Source of the DNA: JAUWQU01 sp964605095
Lineage (GTDB): Bacteria > Planctomycetota > Phycisphaerae > SM23-33
Direction of reading: 5' to 3'
NCBI GenBank assembly: GCA_964605095.1
Contig: CAZSBS010000006.1
Coordinates: 1-39,970 of the forward strand
DNA: 39,970 nucleotides
Made by a program: the position numbers and the translations under genes
The notes under the pieces: model-generated
Told to the model about the DNA's origin: nothing
The model's input: the letters and a program-made list of their open reading frames with translations, nothing else
Databases searched by the model: none
Shown: one piece after another, positions 7,930 through 16,032 of the stretch
Numbering within the stretch: the stretch's first letter is position 1
How the letters are laid out: each line of letters opens with the position of its first letter

Positions 7930-9738
7930 TCAGTTGCCTCTATTCTCGGACGGCCCCGGGGCGCCGCCGTCGGCAGCCAGGTCCAGTGGCACGCGGACTT
8001 TGATAGTCGTCCGCCCGGGACTCGAGTCGATGCTGATGGTCCCGCCCACGGCGCGGATCCGGTCTGCCATGTTTTGCAGGCCGAGGCCCTTGCCGGCCTG
8101 AGCGGCCGGGTCGAAGCCGCAGCCGTCATCCACTATCGTCATCCCCAGTTGCCCGCCTTGATACGCCAGGCTAAGTTGAATGGTCCGGGCCTTGCCATGC
8201 CGGATGGCATTGTTGACGGCCTCCTGGGCGACGCGGAACAGGGCGATTTCCCTTTCCGGGCCGAATCGGGCGTTTTTGATTTCCGGGGGGCACTCAAAGT
8301 CGAGGCAGACTGCCTGCTCGCAGTGCCGGCCAAGTTGGTTCAGGGCGGATGCAAGTCCCAGGGCTTCCAGGCTCGGCGGGTAGAGGTTGTAGCATAGCCG
8401 GCGGGTTTCCTGGATGAGTTCGACACACTTCTGGGCCTGTTCGGTCAGACCGGTCGAGGCGAAGGCCATCTTCATGGCCACGAGTTGCTGGCCGATGGAA
8501 TCGTGGAGGTCCCTGGCCAATCGTTTCCGCTCTTCTTCGCGCACGTGCAGCAGCTTGAGGCGGGCGGCATCGAGGGCTGCCTCGGCCTGGCTGCGTGCGG
8601 TGATATCGGTGGCCACGCCCACCAGACCGGTGATGCCGCCCTTATCGTCCCGCAAAGGCGAGAGCCGCACGTTGAAGATTCGCCCGGAGACCTCGCAGAG
8701 GCTGGCGGAATCCTGCCCGGCCAGGACGGATCGCATGCTCTGGCCCATCGCCTGGCTGTCATGACAGATGTCCATGATGTTCTGTCCGACAAGTTGCTCG
8801 CCCGTGAAGCCCAACGACGCCAGCGCCCTGCCGTCGGCGAACTGGATCGCGCCATCGGTGTCGGTCAGAAGCAGCACTACCGGGGCGTTCGAGACGACCG
8901 TCTCGAGCCGCCGCTGGCTGATTCGCACGGCCTCCCACGCCTGGCTCAGTTCGCTGAGGTCGCGAAAAATGCCTTGGACTATCAGCTCCGAACCGACAGT
9001 GATCAGCGAGGCGGCAATGTGGACGGGGACGGGCTTGCCGGAACGGGTCAGGACTGTGCCGTATAAGTGCGAAACCCCCGGACCCTTGGCCGACTCCGCT
9101 ATGCTCTTCTCGTGCTTTTCCCGTTCCTCGGGGGGATGCAGCGAGGTATAGTGCCGCCCTATGATTTCCGCCCTGGGCCACCCCAGAAGGTTCTCGGCCG
9201 CCTTGTTGCAGTTGACGAGTAAGCCGGTTGTCGGGTCGGTCCAGAGAATGGCGTCGACCGCGTTTTCGAAGGTCAACCTGAACCGCTCCTCGCTCTCGCG
9301 AAGGGAGTCCTCGGCCTGCTTGTACTTGGTCACATCCAGCCCCACACCCCCGAGGATCGGCGGCTCCCCTTCGGCTTGCTGGATCGGAAATCGCACGACC
9401 ATCCATCGCTGAGGCCCGCTGGCCGTGGGGAATGTAAGCAAGGTCTCCACCGGCTTGCCCTCCGCCAGAGAGATCTTATCTCCTTCCCGCAGAGACTGGG
9501 CCAAGCTCTCGGGCGACAGGTCGAAGGCCGTCTTGCCTAGCAGGTCCTCACGCTGGCGACCGGAGAGTTCAACGAACCGCTCGTTGACGTAGATATATCT
9601 CCCGGCCTGGTCCTTCATGAACGCCACGCCGGGCAGGTTTTCCATGAACGCGGCAAATCGCAACTGATTCCTGCGCAGGGCGTCCTCGGCCTCCCGGAGA
9701 GCGTCATGCGGACCACTTGGCTTCTTATCAGTTCCCAC
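7930..9738 (-). CDS. Cytoplasmic three-PAS sensor histidine kinase (HisKA_3 type)
   Basis: GTG 9738 starts a 602-residue protein with no membrane segment. Three PAS domains lie at about residues 24-138, 148-270 and 280-390; the first contains YIYVNERFVELSG and the second VNCNKAAENLLGW. A NarL/DesK-type dimerisation domain (EERKRLARDLHDSIGQQL, phosphoacceptor His412) follows, then a HATPase domain with N box EAVNNAIRHG, G1 DDGCGF and G2 GLGLQNM. Kinases of this type phosphorylate LuxR/NarL-type response regulators. None is encoded nearby, so it is an orphan in this window. It should sense a soluble or redox signal in the cytoplasm; the ligand is unknown. Confidence 0.92.
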   Translation of the reverse strand: MGTDKKPSGPHDALREAEDALRRNQLRFAAFMENLPGVAFMKDQAGRYIYVNERFVELSGRQREDLLGKTAFDLSPESLAQSLREGDKISLAEGKPVETLLTFPTASGPQRWMVVRFPIQQAEGEPPILGGVGLDVTKYKQAEDSLRESEERFRLTFENAVDAILWTDPTTGLLVNCNKAAENLLGWPRAEIIGRHYTSLHPPEEREKHEKSIAESAKGPGVSHLYGTVLTRSGKPVPVHIAASLITVGSELIVQGIFRDLSELSQAWEAVRISQRRLETVVSNAPVVLLLTDTDGAIQFADGRALASLGFTGEQLVGQNIMDICHDSQAMGQSMRSVLAGQDSASLCEVSGRIFNVRLSPLRDDKGGITGLVGVATDITARSQAEAALDAARLKLLHVREEERKRLARDLHDSIGQQLVAMKMAFASTGLTEQAQKCVELIQETRRLCYNLYPPSLEALGLASALNQLGRHCEQAVCLDFECPPEIKNARFGPEREIALFRVAQEAVNNAIRHGKARTIQLSLAYQGGQLGMTIVDDGCGFDPAAQAGKGLGLQNMADRIRAVGGTISIDSSPGRTTIKVRVPLDLAADGGAPGPSENRGN

Positions 9739-9839
9739 ATCCCTGATTCTACAGCAAGAACCTGGAGCCAGTCATTTCCCATTTCATTGCATTTTATCTA
9801 TGGGGCTTGACTTGCCGGAGGGTTTAGGGTTTGATTGTC

Positions 9840-10020
9840 GGCGTTACAGGCTGCCCGCCTTACGGCGGGCGCAACAGGGAAGGCCGTGAGAATCGGCCGC
9901 GGACGCGCCGCTGTAACCGGTGACGAACGCCGCAAAGGCCACTGCCCACAGGGCGGGAAGGCGCGGCGGGAGAAAGACCCGGAAGCCAGAAGACCTGCCT
10001 GTGACGCACGGTAGTCGGCC
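9840..10020 (+). promoter_or_regulatory. Cobalamin (B12) riboswitch
   Basis: The conserved cobalamin aptamer features occur in order: an ACAGGGAA block near 9874, the GCCGCTG/CCACTG-type core segments (9906-9913 and 9938-9943), a GGGAAGG segment near 9955, and the B12 box AGCCAGAAGACCTGCC at 9984-9999. It sits about 160 nt upstream of a BtuB-like receptor on the same strand and is followed by a terminator hairpin. This implies that bound adenosyl- or other cobalamin stops transcription of the receptor-ExbB-ExbD-TonB operon. Edges are approximate. Confidence 0.92.
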
Positions 10021-10070
10021 CTCGCGTCAGGGGCGCACCGGGCAGGTTGTCTTTTGGCTCCGACAAACCA

Positions 10071-10115
10071 CGCCCGGCCTCGCAGAAGCACGCGATGGCC
10101 GGGCGTTTTCATTTT
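10071..10115 (+). terminator. Rho-independent terminator of the riboswitch
   Basis: The stem CGCCCGGCC (10071-10079) pairs with GGCCGGGCG (10097-10105) and is followed by TTTTCATTTT. Upstream, GGCAGGTTGTC (10041-10051) can pair with the B12-box part GACCTGCC and could act as the switching strand. It lies before the receptor's ATG, so it fits a transcriptional OFF switch. Confidence 0.8.
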
Positions 10116-10158
10116 GACCCGGAGCCGGCCCCACGCGATTGGGGCACAGGAGCACGAC

Positions 10159-12171
10159 ATGACCTGCCGCACCGCTTTGACCCTGCTGACTTCCCTTGTG
10201 ATCCCTCTGTCCCTCTCAGCCGGCTCTTCGCGCGCCCAGGCGGCCGGGCTGGATGCCAACACCCCCACTGCCCCACCGGTGGCCGGGGCGATGGACGCCA
10301 ATGCCCCCACCGCCACCGCACCGGCCTCGGACGGGGCATCCGCGAGCCTGACGGGCGAGGAGATCGTGGTGACGGCGACGCGGCTGGCGACGCCGCTTCG
10401 CGAGGTGGCCTCGTCGGTGACGGTCATCACCGCCGCGGACATCGAGCGAAAGGGCGCCAAGACCGTCGGAGAGGCCCTTCGCGACGTGCCGGGCCTTTCC
10501 GTGACCCAGACCGGCCCGACAGGCAGCGTGACGACCGTGTCCCTTCGCGGCGCCAAGACCGACCAGACGAAGGTGCTGATCGACGGGGTCTGTGTGAACG
10601 ATCCGATCGCCCCCGGCGGGGGCTTCAACTTCGGCAACCTGCTGACCGACGACGTCGAGCGGATCGAGGTGGTTCGGGGGCCGCAGAGCGTGCTTTACGG
10701 CTCGGACGCCATCGGCGGCGTGATCAACATCATCCTCAAGCGGGGCAAGGGCAAGCCCAACGGTTACGTCAAGACCTGGGCCGGCTCGTACCACACGTAC
10801 GGCGAGACTGTCGCCGGGGGCGGCAGTCAGGGCTGGCTGGACTACTACGCCAGCATTACCAGGCTGGACAGCAGGGGCTTTTCGGCTGCGGCATTCCGCG
10901 ACGGCAACCACGAGCGCGACGGGTTCGGCGGCACGAGCTACATGACCAAGCTCGGCATCACGCCGAGCGACAAGTTCGAGACGACGGTGCTGCTGAAAGG
11001 CCACGCCAACCGCGTCGAGGCCGACGACGGCGGCGGGGGCGGACAGGACGACGGCGACCGATTCGGCAAAGACCGCGAGCTTCTTCTGAAGGTCGAGCCG
11101 AAACTGAGCCTTCTGGACGGACGATGGGAGCAGCGTTTCGCCTTCTCGTACGTCCGCAACCGCCGCACGGACAACGACGACCCCGCCGGCGACCGCATTC
11201 GAAGCGTCTTTACCGGCGAGCGAACGAAGTTCGAGTGGCAGCACGACCTGCGCCTCCATGAGACCAACACGCTGTCGCTCGGCATGGACACCGAAGAGCA
11301 GGCCGGCAGCAGCATGTACTTCTCCGACGAGTTCGGACCTTACCACGACAGCTTCCCGCGAACGGCGATGCGGACCTGGGGATGGTTCGCACAGGACAAG
11401 ATCAACATCGCCGACACGTTCTTCACCACCGCGGGCGTCCGGCTGGACGAGCACGACCAGTTCGGCCAGGCCGTAACGTGGCGGGTCGCGCCGGCGCTGT
11501 GGATCAACCAGACCCAGACCAAGCTCAAGGGTGCCATCGGCACCGGCTTCAAGGCGCCCACGGTCTATCAGCTCTTCGTGCCGATCTACGGCAACAGTTC
11601 GCTAAGCCCGGAGAAGTCGCTGGGCTGGGAAGCGGGCTTCGAGCAGTATTTCTGCAACAAGGCCGTGGTCTGGGAAGTGGTATACTTCGAGAACAGGTTC
11701 ACGGACCTGATCGACTTTTCAGCCAGCAAGTACAACAATGTCGGCCAGGCGAAGACCCAGGGCGTGGAGACCAGCGCCAAGTGGCGGCTCTGCAAGGCTG
11801 TCGAGTTGTCGGCGAATTACACCTACCTTCACAGCCGGGACGAGCAGACCCACGACGACCTCATCCGCCGGCCGAGACATAAGTTCAGCGTGGGCGTTGA
11901 ATATAAAGCGACAGAGCAGCTCCGCCTGAATACCGAGGTGGGCTTCGTCGGCGGTCGTGACGACCTGGTGTTCGACATGACCACATACTCCACTCGCCGC
12001 GTCCGGCTGGCGAAGTACGCCGTCTGGCGTTTCGGCGCCGAGTATGACCTGTGCAAGAACGTGACGCTGTTCGGCAACGTGGATAATGCTTTCAACGAGC
12101 AATACGAGGATGTGTCGGGCTACGGAACGCCGGGCCTGGCGGCATATACTGGCGCAAAAGTGAAGTTCTGA
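10159..12171 (+). CDS. btuB: TonB-dependent outer-membrane receptor, BtuB-like
   Basis: ATG 10159 with GGAG 7 nt upstream gives 670 residues; the frame is open further upstream, but that part overlaps the terminator. Signal peptide: TALTLLTSLVIPLSLSAGSS. An Ala/Pro/Thr-rich linker leads to the TonB box EEIVVTATR, then a plug domain (SVTVITAADIERKG, PGLSVTQTG, VLIDGVCVND, VERIEVVRGPQSVLYGSDA) and a 22-strand-type barrel that ends in Phe (GAKVKF), as outer-membrane proteins do. The riboswitch indicates that cobalamin or a related corrinoid is the cargo. The three energising genes follow directly. Confidence 0.9.
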   Translation: MTCRTALTLLTSLVIPLSLSAGSSRAQAAGLDANTPTAPPVAGAMDANAPTATAPASDGASASLTGEEIVVTATRLATPLREVASSVTVITAADIERKGAKTVGEALRDVPGLSVTQTGPTGSVTTVSLRGAKTDQTKVLIDGVCVNDPIAPGGGFNFGNLLTDDVERIEVVRGPQSVLYGSDAIGGVINIILKRGKGKPNGYVKTWAGSYHTYGETVAGGGSQGWLDYYASITRLDSRGFSAAAFRDGNHERDGFGGTSYMTKLGITPSDKFETTVLLKGHANRVEADDGGGGGQDDGDRFGKDRELLLKVEPKLSLLDGRWEQRFAFSYVRNRRTDNDDPAGDRIRSVFTGERTKFEWQHDLRLHETNTLSLGMDTEEQAGSSMYFSDEFGPYHDSFPRTAMRTWGWFAQDKINIADTFFTTAGVRLDEHDQFGQAVTWRVAPALWINQTQTKLKGAIGTGFKAPTVYQLFVPIYGNSSLSPEKSLGWEAGFEQYFCNKAVVWEVVYFENRFTDLIDFSASKYNNVGQAKTQGVETSAKWRLCKAVELSANYTYLHSRDEQTHDDLIRRPRHKFSVGVEYKATEQLRLNTEVGFVGGRDDLVFDMTTYSTRRVRLAKYAVWRFGAEYDLCKNVTLFGNVDNAFNEQYEDVSGYGTPGLAAYTGAKVKF

Positions 12172-12183
12172 CGGATCATCGCG

Positions 12184-12807
12184 ATGAGAGAGATGTTCAT
12201 AAAGGGCGGCCCGGTGATGTGGCCTCTGCTGGGCTGCTCGCTGGTGGCCCTGGCGGTCATCCTTGAGCGGATGCTGTTCTGGGTCCGTGCGGGGCGCCGG
12301 CGCGTGTGCGGAACCGCACCCGTCGCGCGGGTGCTGGAGCTGTCTCGCGAGCGGGACTTCGACAAGGCGCTCGATCTGGCCGACCGCACCGCCGACTCCG
12401 TCGCACACGTGCTGGCGGCGGGCCTGCGCCGGCGCGGGGCGGGCCTGAGCGATCACATGACTGTCGCGGCCGAGGACGAGCTGGCGTACATGCGACGGGG
12501 CATGGCGGTGCTGGACACCATCGTAACCATCGCCCCGCTGCTGGGCATACTCGGGACCGTTACGGGCATCATCGGGGCCTTCGACATGCTCGGCGGCAGC
12601 GATATCCAGGATCCCAAGGCCGTAGTGGGCGGCCTGGCGCAAGCCCTGATAACGACCGCCGCCGGGCTCATCATCGCCATAGGGACTGTCATCCCGTTCA
12701 ACCTCTTCCGCGCCAGGATCGGCGAGGAGACAAAGCGGATCGAGAGCGCCGCAACGCTGCTGGAGGCCGCGTGCAGGCAAGCAAAGGAGAACACGCGTGC
12801 GTCTTAA
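12184..12807 (+). CDS. exbB: ExbB/TolQ-family proton channel subunit
   Basis: A 207-residue MotA/TolQ/ExbB family protein that, with ExbD, uses proton motive force to drive TonB. It opens KGGPVMWPLLGCSLVALAVI (first membrane helix) and has the family's two C-terminal helices: the APLLGILGTVTGIIGAFDML segment around residues 117-136 and GLAQALITTAAGLIIAIG around 152-170. The gene starts 12 nt after the receptor stop and its end overlaps the exbD start. The dedicated position suggests it serves B12 uptake. Confidence 0.92.
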   Translation: MREMFIKGGPVMWPLLGCSLVALAVILERMLFWVRAGRRRVCGTAPVARVLELSRERDFDKALDLADRTADSVAHVLAAGLRRRGAGLSDHMTVAAEDELAYMRRGMAVLDTIVTIAPLLGILGTVTGIIGAFDMLGGSDIQDPKAVVGGLAQALITTAAGLIIAIGTVIPFNLFRARIGEETKRIESAATLLEAACRQAKENTRAS

Positions 12808-13222
12808 GAGCGGACACGAGGACCGCCCGGCAAGGCTTGAGATCGTCCCGCTGATGGACGCGATCTTCCTGCTGCTGGTGTTCTTCGTGTACGCTACGCT
12901 GTCGATGATCGTCCATCGAGGCGTGAAGGTGCAACTGCCCACCGGCGCGACGGCGCAGGTGGACAAGCACGACTACGTCGCCGTCGCCATAACAGGCGAC
13001 AACAGGATATTCGTGAACCAGCGCCCGGTGGCGATGGGCCAGTTGGTCTCGGCCGTGAGAGAGGCCCAGGCCGGCAGCAAGGACCGGGGCGTGTACATCA
13101 GCGGCGACGAGCGCAGCGGGTTCGGCACGGCCTTCGGCGTGCTGGACAAGCTGCGTTCCGCCGGAATAACGCAGGTAAGCTTCGAGTGCAAGGCCGAGCC
13201 AAAGGCGTCGTCAAAGCCATGA
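12797..13222 (+). CDS. exbD: ExbD/TolR-family protein
   Basis: A GTG start at 12797 (AAGGAGA 6 nt upstream) lies inside the end of exbB. The product has 141 residues: one N-terminal membrane helix with the essential aspartate in PLMDAIFLLLVFFVYATLS, then a periplasmic domain (RGVKVQLPTGATAQV, YISGDERSGFGTAFGVLDKL). ExbD couples proton flow through ExbB to TonB. The stop overlaps the tonB start as ATGA, so the two are translationally coupled. Confidence 0.92.
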   Translation: MRLKSGHEDRPARLEIVPLMDAIFLLLVFFVYATLSMIVHRGVKVQLPTGATAQVDKHDYVAVAITGDNRIFVNQRPVAMGQLVSAVREAQAGSKDRGVYISGDERSGFGTAFGVLDKLRSAGITQVSFECKAEPKASSKP

Positions 13223-14079
13223 AGGAATACCGACTTTACATCGCCGTCGCGCTTTCCGCGGCGTGTCACGCGACCATGCTGCTGCCGGGCTGGTCATACA
13301 CGCAGGCCTCGGCTATGCTGCGCCGCGGCGACAACGCGGTGACGCTCGAGCTGGTGGAGTCCGTCGAGGCCGTCGCCAGGCCGCCGGCGCCCACGCCTGT
13401 TACGCGGACCGAACGGGCCATCCAGCGGCGCGTCGAAAACGCCGTGGAACAACTCGCCGCCGCGGCGCGGGAGCTCAGCAAGATCAAGTTGCCGGATCCG
13501 CCAAAGCAGCCCGAGCCTCAGCCGCCTGTCGAACTGACGCCACCGGAGCCGCTGATCGAGCCGGTTATCGAGGCCGCGCAAATGCAAATTCGCCGCTCAG
13601 CCACAAACCTGGCCGAGCGGATCAAGTCCACCGCCGAGACCGTCAAGGATGCGGCGCGGCAGGCCGCCGCCCAGCGGGCCAGGCAGGCCGCCGAAACTCC
13701 CGCACCGCCCCCGCCCCCGGCGCCCAGGCAGACCGTCGCCACGAGCGACGCCGACGTCAATTCCCGCGCGTCCAACGGCGGATCGGGGACACAGGGCATC
13801 TCGGCCGGAGCCCAGGCCATCGGGTCGCTCAGCCCCATTTACCCGCCGATATGCCGACGGCGAGGCGAGGAGGGCAAGGTGATGCTCGAGTGGCAGGTGC
13901 TTGCCAGCGGCAAGTGCGGCCGGGTGAGGATTGCGAAATCCAGCGGCAACGACCTGCTGGACCAGGCCGCCGTCGAGGCCGTCAAAAAAGCCGCCTTCCG
14001 CCCCGCCGCCGCCGCCGGCCGGGCCGTCGACAGCGTCATGGGAAGAACCATCCGCTTCAAGATTATCGATCGGGAATAA
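13219..14079 (+). CDS. tonB: TonB energy transducer
   Basis: ATG 13219 (overlap ATGA with exbD) gives 286 residues. An N-terminal membrane anchor (YIAVALSAACHATMLLPG) is followed by a long Pro/Ala/Glu-rich periplasmic spacer (KLPDPPKQPEPQPPVELTPP) and a C-terminal TonB domain (SPIYPPICRRRGEEGKVMLE, then DQAAVEAVKKAAFRP). TonB contacts the TonB box of the receptor encoded first in the operon. Two cysteines (C in PPICRR and GKCGRV) within the C-terminal domain are unusual and might form a disulphide. Confidence 0.9.
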   Translation: MKEYRLYIAVALSAACHATMLLPGWSYTQASAMLRRGDNAVTLELVESVEAVARPPAPTPVTRTERAIQRRVENAVEQLAAAARELSKIKLPDPPKQPEPQPPVELTPPEPLIEPVIEAAQMQIRRSATNLAERIKSTAETVKDAARQAAAQRARQAAETPAPPPPPAPRQTVATSDADVNSRASNGGSGTQGISAGAQAIGSLSPIYPPICRRRGEEGKVMLEWQVLASGKCGRVRIAKSSGNDLLDQAAVEAVKKAAFRPAAAAGRAVDSVMGRTIRFKIIDRE

Positions 14080-14094
14080 CAGGCTGGTTTTGCC

Positions 14095-14460
14095 AGCCCC
14101 GAACGGGGCGGCAGTATTTAGCCGGGGGCGTAAGCCCCCGGAAACAGTACGCCTTGATCAAGAGCCCCGAGGGGGCGACAGAAACGCGAAGAACCGGCGG
14201 AGGGGTGTGTTTGTTGTGTCGCCCTTACAGGGCTCATTTGCATAAATGCCTGCATTCCGGGGGCTCACGCCCCCGGCTAGAGCAGTTTAAGTTTTTGTGT
14301 AGCAGGTCGGCCGTCGCCGAGGACGAGCCAGGCAAGGAAGCCGAAGCAGGCGATGCCTTAGCATCGCCGATGCAGGCTGACGCAGCATGGCGACGCCACA
14401 GGCAGGCCAAACGCTACAGAAAAAGTTAAGTTGCTCTAAATACTGCCGGCCCTGCGGGCC
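14095..14460. repeat. Palindromic repeat doublet (copy A), interrupted by a MITE
   Basis: Two related arms in inverted orientation. The left arm (14095-14182) contains GGGGCGGCAGTATTTAGCC, the hairpin CCGGGGGCGTAAGCCCCCGG and GAGCCCCGAGGGGGCGACAG. The right arm (14214-14460) holds TGTCGCCCTTACAGGGCTC, the hairpin CCGGGGGCTCACGCCCCCGG and, after the MITE at 14280-14436, AATACTGCCGGCCC. The arms are near reverse complements. The left hairpin could also serve as a transcript end for the tonB operon. Related copies lie at 28847-29048 and 30674-30756. Confidence 0.85.
14280..14436. mobile_element. 157-bp MITE-like element with TA target duplication
   Basis: Terminal inverted repeats of 24 bp (14280-14303 and 14413-14436) match at 20 of 24 positions; both begin GAGCA and end TGTAGC inward. 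TA flanks both ends (14278-14279 and 14437-14438). Removing the element and one TA restores the right arm of the surrounding repeat, CCCCCGGCTA|AATACTGCC, which matches the left arm. It encodes nothing. TA duplication fits mobilisation by an IS630/Tc1-mariner transposase elsewhere. Confidence 0.8.
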
Positions 14461-14563
14461 TACCGAATCGGTCAGTTTGAATGGCCAGGGAGCAGGGGGC
14501 AGGGGTCAGGCAACAGCCATTGTCCTCGATCTCGTCCTCGTCCTCAGCTTTTCGTCTCGTCAG

Positions 14564-14580
14564 ATGAACCGAAGGTTCAT
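14564..14580. other. Short perfect hairpin downstream of the mqn operon
   Basis: ATGAACC-GAA-GGTTCAT forms a 7-bp stem with a 3-nt loop, 41 nt past the last leftward mqn stop. It lacks a T run in either direction, so it may be an mRNA 3'-end stabiliser or a repeat relic rather than a proven terminator. The DNA from 14461 to 14621 is otherwise repeat-like and shows no gene. Confidence 0.4.
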
Positions 14581-14621
14581 GTTGGACTGCTCTGAAATCT
14601 TCTCCCGATGCGGCTGGGCGG

Positions 14622-15877
14622 TCAGCAAGTCCTCACGGGCTCGTACTGTGTCGTGCGCTGGATGGGCGTCATGCCGGTCTCGCGGATCAGGCTGATCACC
14701 TCGTCGGCAGACACGGCGTAGGAGACGCCCGTTGCGCGGACCACGCGCTCTTCCATCAGGATGCCGCCGAAGTCATCGGCCCCGCAGACAAGCGCGAGCT
14801 GTGCGACGTCCGGGCCCTCGGTCACCCACCCGGCCTGGATGTGCGGGATGTTGTCCAGCACCAGCCGGGCCGTCGCGACGACGCGGAGGTAGTCCACGCC
14901 GGTCTGCGGGCGGTATGACAACTCGGTGCGGTTTGTCTGGAGGCTCCACGGTATGAACGCGGTGAAGCCGCCCGTGCGGTCCTGGAGGTCGCGGACGCGA
15001 ATCATGTGCTCGATCCGCTGGGCGGTGGTCTCGCCCAGGCCGTAAACCATCGTCGCGGTGGTCCGCATCCCCATTTCCTGCGCGACGGCCATGACGGCGA
15101 ACCAGTCGTCGGCGGATATTTTGCGCGGGCTAACCCTGGCGCGAACGGCGTCGACGAGGATCTCCGCCCCGCCGCCGGGCAGCGAGTCCAGGCCGGCCCC
15201 GCGCAGGCGATGGAGCGTCTCGGCCAGGCCAAGCCCGCTCCGCCGCGCGAGGTACTGCACCTCCGCCGGCGAGAGCGAATGCACGCAGATGTCCGCGCTG
15301 GCCTTGATGGCCGCGAGCATCCGCTCGTAGAAGCCGAGGTCCAACTCCGGGTTGAGCCCGCCCTGGAGCAGCACCTGCGTGGCGCCAAGCGAGACGGCCT
15401 CGACGACCTTGTCGACGATCTGCTCTATCGAAAGGACGTAGCCCTTGTCCGATCCGGGCGGGACGTGGAATGCGCAGAACCTGCACCCGGCCTCGCATAC
15501 GTTGGTAATGTTGATGTTGCGGTCCAGCACGAACGTGACGTTGCGTCCCGGCACGGCCCGCATTCGTGCGCGGTGCGCAGCCCCGGCCAGCGCGGCCAGC
15601 GGGGCCTCGTCGTGCAGCGCCGCCGCTTGGGCGGGCGAGATACGCTCGCCGGCCTCGGCCAGCTCCAAAGCCTCGGCGGCAGTAGCATGGCCATCTTGGC
15701 CATGAGTAGCACGGGCATCCTGCCCGTGAGTGGCAGAAGCAACAGCAGCGGAAGAAGAAGAAACATCCACGGGCGAGACGCCCGTGGGACGGCCATACGC
15801 GCTGTTGGTCAGCACGGGCTCGAGGCCGAGGTCTTCCAGGAAGGCCGTCATCTCCTCGGTGGACGTGAAGGCGTGCG
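14622..15877 (-). CDS. mqnC: Cyclic dehypoxanthinyl futalosine synthase (MqnC), C-terminal half of a likely MqnE-MqnC fusion
   Basis: A radical SAM enzyme that cyclises dehypoxanthine futalosine in futalosine-route menaquinone synthesis. The 4Fe-4S motif CEAGCRFCAF follows NVTFVLDRNINITNV. Further family segments are LLQGGLNPELDLGFYERM, VHSLSPAEVQYLARRSGLG and PWSLQTNRTELSY, and the ending is IQRTTQYEPV, all as in MqnC. The conserved part begins near EALELAEAGERISP at about 15665. No ordinary start codon lies just upstream, and the frame continues without a stop through a palindromic linker (15686-15790) into the MqnE C-terminus. Collapsing the duplicated gap gives one reading frame of 745 codons with mqnE. 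A GTG in the linker is an alternative separate start. Confidence 0.9.
15686..15790. repeat. Palindromic repeat cluster used as an in-frame linker
   Basis: Three short imperfect palindromes: CATGGCCATCTTGGCCATG (15686-15704), CACGGGCATCCTGCCCGTG (15710-15728) and CCACGGGCGAGACGCCCGTG (15767-15786). Read leftward in the mqn frame they give TGVSPV...HGQDARATHGQDGHAT, a peptide known to me as the translation of a common intergenic repeat of planctomycetes and relatives. Here it is not intergenic but lies between the MqnE and MqnC domains with no stop. Confidence 0.85.
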
Positions 15878-16032
15878 NNNNNNNNNNNNNNNNNNNNNNN
15901 NNNNNNNNNNNNNNNNNNNNNNNNNNNNNNNNNNNNNNNNNNNNNNNNNNNNNNNNNNNNNNNNNNNNNNNNNNNNNAGGCCGAGGTCTTCCAGGAAGGC
16001 CGTCATCTCCTCGGTGGACGTGAAGGCGTGCG
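15823..16032. other. Artefactual scaffold gap flanked by a 55-bp exact duplication
   Basis: The 55 bp immediately left of the Ns (15823-15877) and the 55 bp immediately right (15978-16032) are identical, and both abut the Ns exactly. That is what two contigs with an unmerged overlap look like. The real genome most likely has one copy and no gap. Removing 155 bp (100 N plus one copy) restores a single frame across mqnE and mqnC. Confidence 0.93.

Noticed and set aside
15823..16032. A true 55-bp tandem duplication within mqnE
   Set aside because: Both copies end exactly at the Ns, which is better explained by unmerged contig ends; the frame is also exact after collapse.
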